NCBI GenBank assembly: GCA_030626265.1 | Contig: DAOUPF010000088.1 | Coordinates: 1 to 6,284, forward strand | Direction: 5' to 3' | DNA: 6,284 bases | Source of the DNA: Sulfurovum sp. | Lineage (GTDB): Bacteria > Campylobacterota > Campylobacteria > Campylobacterales > Sulfurovaceae | In this document: positions 5,816-6,284 of the stretch, piece after piece | Position numbering within the stretch: position 1 is the stretch's first letter | Layout of the letters: each line of letters starts with the position of its first letter | The notes under the pieces: generated by a model | Seen by the model: the letters and a program-made list of their open reading frames with translations, nothing else | What the model was told of the DNA's origin: nothing | Database searches by the model: none | Made by a program: the position numbers and the translations under genes

Positions 5816-5851
5816 AAAAGTGTTACCATTACACAATGAAGTAACACTTTT
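5816..5851 (-). terminator. Strong intrinsic terminator of the DUF2231 gene
   Basis: AAAAGTGTTAC (5816-5826) pairs perfectly with GTAACACTTTT (5841-5851). Inside the loop CATT (5827-5830) pairs with AATG (5835-5838) around ACAC, so the stem is 15 bp with a 2-nt bulge. On the minus strand the stem ends in TTTTT followed by ATTT, and it begins 10 bases after the DUF2231 stop codon. The A and T flanks are near symmetric, so it could also stop plus-strand transcription. It isolates the globin promoter from the upstream gene. Confidence 0.85.
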
Positions 5852-5861
5852 AAAATAATAT

Positions 5862-6284
5862 TTATTTATTTTTCTGTTGGGTAGCCCTTTTCATAATGAC
5901 TTGCTTGTCTATACCACCTGTGTATTGATACACTAGAGATCCTCCACTTTTGCCTTGATATAGTGAGCTCATGAGTGTCAAGATGATCAAGATAATAGAC
6001 AGGTTTTCAAGTTTTGCAGAATCCTTGGATATCGCAAACCATTTTACCAAAGTAGTTATAAGCAGTATCGCAACGACTACAAAGCCAAATATCTTATGGT
6101 TATTTAAAACATTTACTCCCTCTTGTATAATGGAGTGACCTCTCTCTATAGTCTCTGCATCACTAATGCCACTAAATACTGCAAAAAACGATGCTAGTAG
6201 TGAAAAAGCTATGATTCGTAGTGAAGCTTTTGAGTAAGCTTTGTCTTTTGTTATCATATAAGTAAACTGAGAGAATAGAGCTAC
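5862..6284 (-). CDS. DUF2231-type membrane protein (N-terminus beyond window)
   Basis: The frame is open from the right window edge to the stop at 5862, giving 140 visible residues that begin VALFSQFTYMITKDKAYSK. The ATG at 6257 would give 131 aa. It lacks any Shine-Dalgarno sequence and would cut off the rest of a first helix, so I treat it as internal. Visible segments are the end of helix 1 (to about residue 10), helix 2 (about 20-41, ending in SGISDAE), a histidine-bearing linker (His50, His63), helix 3 (about 65-85) and helix 4 (about 93-110). The C-terminal GGSLVYQYTGGI motif follows. The Gly at the end of helix 2, the His before helix 3 and the final GGxLVYxY motif agree with DUF2231 inner-membrane proteins. 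The function of that family is not established; conserved histidines have suggested haem or metal binding. The missing upstream part should carry the family's HPxxVHFPI-like start. Confidence 0.75.
   Translation of the reverse strand, partial: VALFSQFTYMITKDKAYSKASLRIIAFSLLASFFAVFSGISDAETIERGHSIIQEGVNVLNNHKIFGFVVVAILLITTLVKWFAISKDSAKLENLSIILIILTLMSSLYQGKSGGSLVYQYTGGIDKQVIMKRATQQKNK

Overview
The window is AT-rich with dense, short-spaced genes. It uses many ATA (Ile), CTA (Leu) and AGA (Arg) codons. Together with the kinds of proteins encoded, this suggests a free-living member of the Campylobacterota (Sulfurimonas/Sulfurovum/Arcobacter-like). That placement is inferred from composition and gene style; no phylogenetic marker is present. 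I see no tRNA, rRNA, CRISPR array, insertion sequence or phage gene.

Left part (1-1238): a cytochrome b561-type membrane protein reads leftward and runs off the window edge. A 267-bp intergenic region separates it from a rightward HD-domain hydrolase. This region holds a promoter on each side, a concentric nested dyad (487-538) and a perfect 16-bp palindrome on the hydrolase -10 box.

Centre (1239-4135): a two-gene TRAP transporter of the TAXI type, made of a periplasmic binding protein followed 7 bp later by one fused DctQ/DctM permease. It has its own promoter. A compact hairpin separates it from a convergent small lipoprotein gene (4136-4495).

Right part (4496-6284): a second divergent promoter region drives the lipoprotein leftward and an uncharacterised pair rightward. 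The pair is a 113-aa protein with a CxxxC tail and a 73-aa ribbon-helix-helix-like acidic protein. The pair meets a leftward truncated haemoglobin with only 4 bp between stop codons, and a terminator-like hairpin for the globin transcript appears to sit inside the opposing small gene. At the right edge is the 3' part of a DUF2231 membrane protein. Its frame stays open to the window edge, so the ATG at 6257 is probably internal. A strong hairpin terminator follows its stop.

Functionally the window combines solute uptake (TRAP-TAXI), membrane redox or haem proteins (b561, perhaps DUF2231) and a haem globin. Most genes are single transcription units, so a shared pathway cannot be claimed. The least explained parts are the 113-aa/73-aa gene pair and the nested dyad at 487-538.
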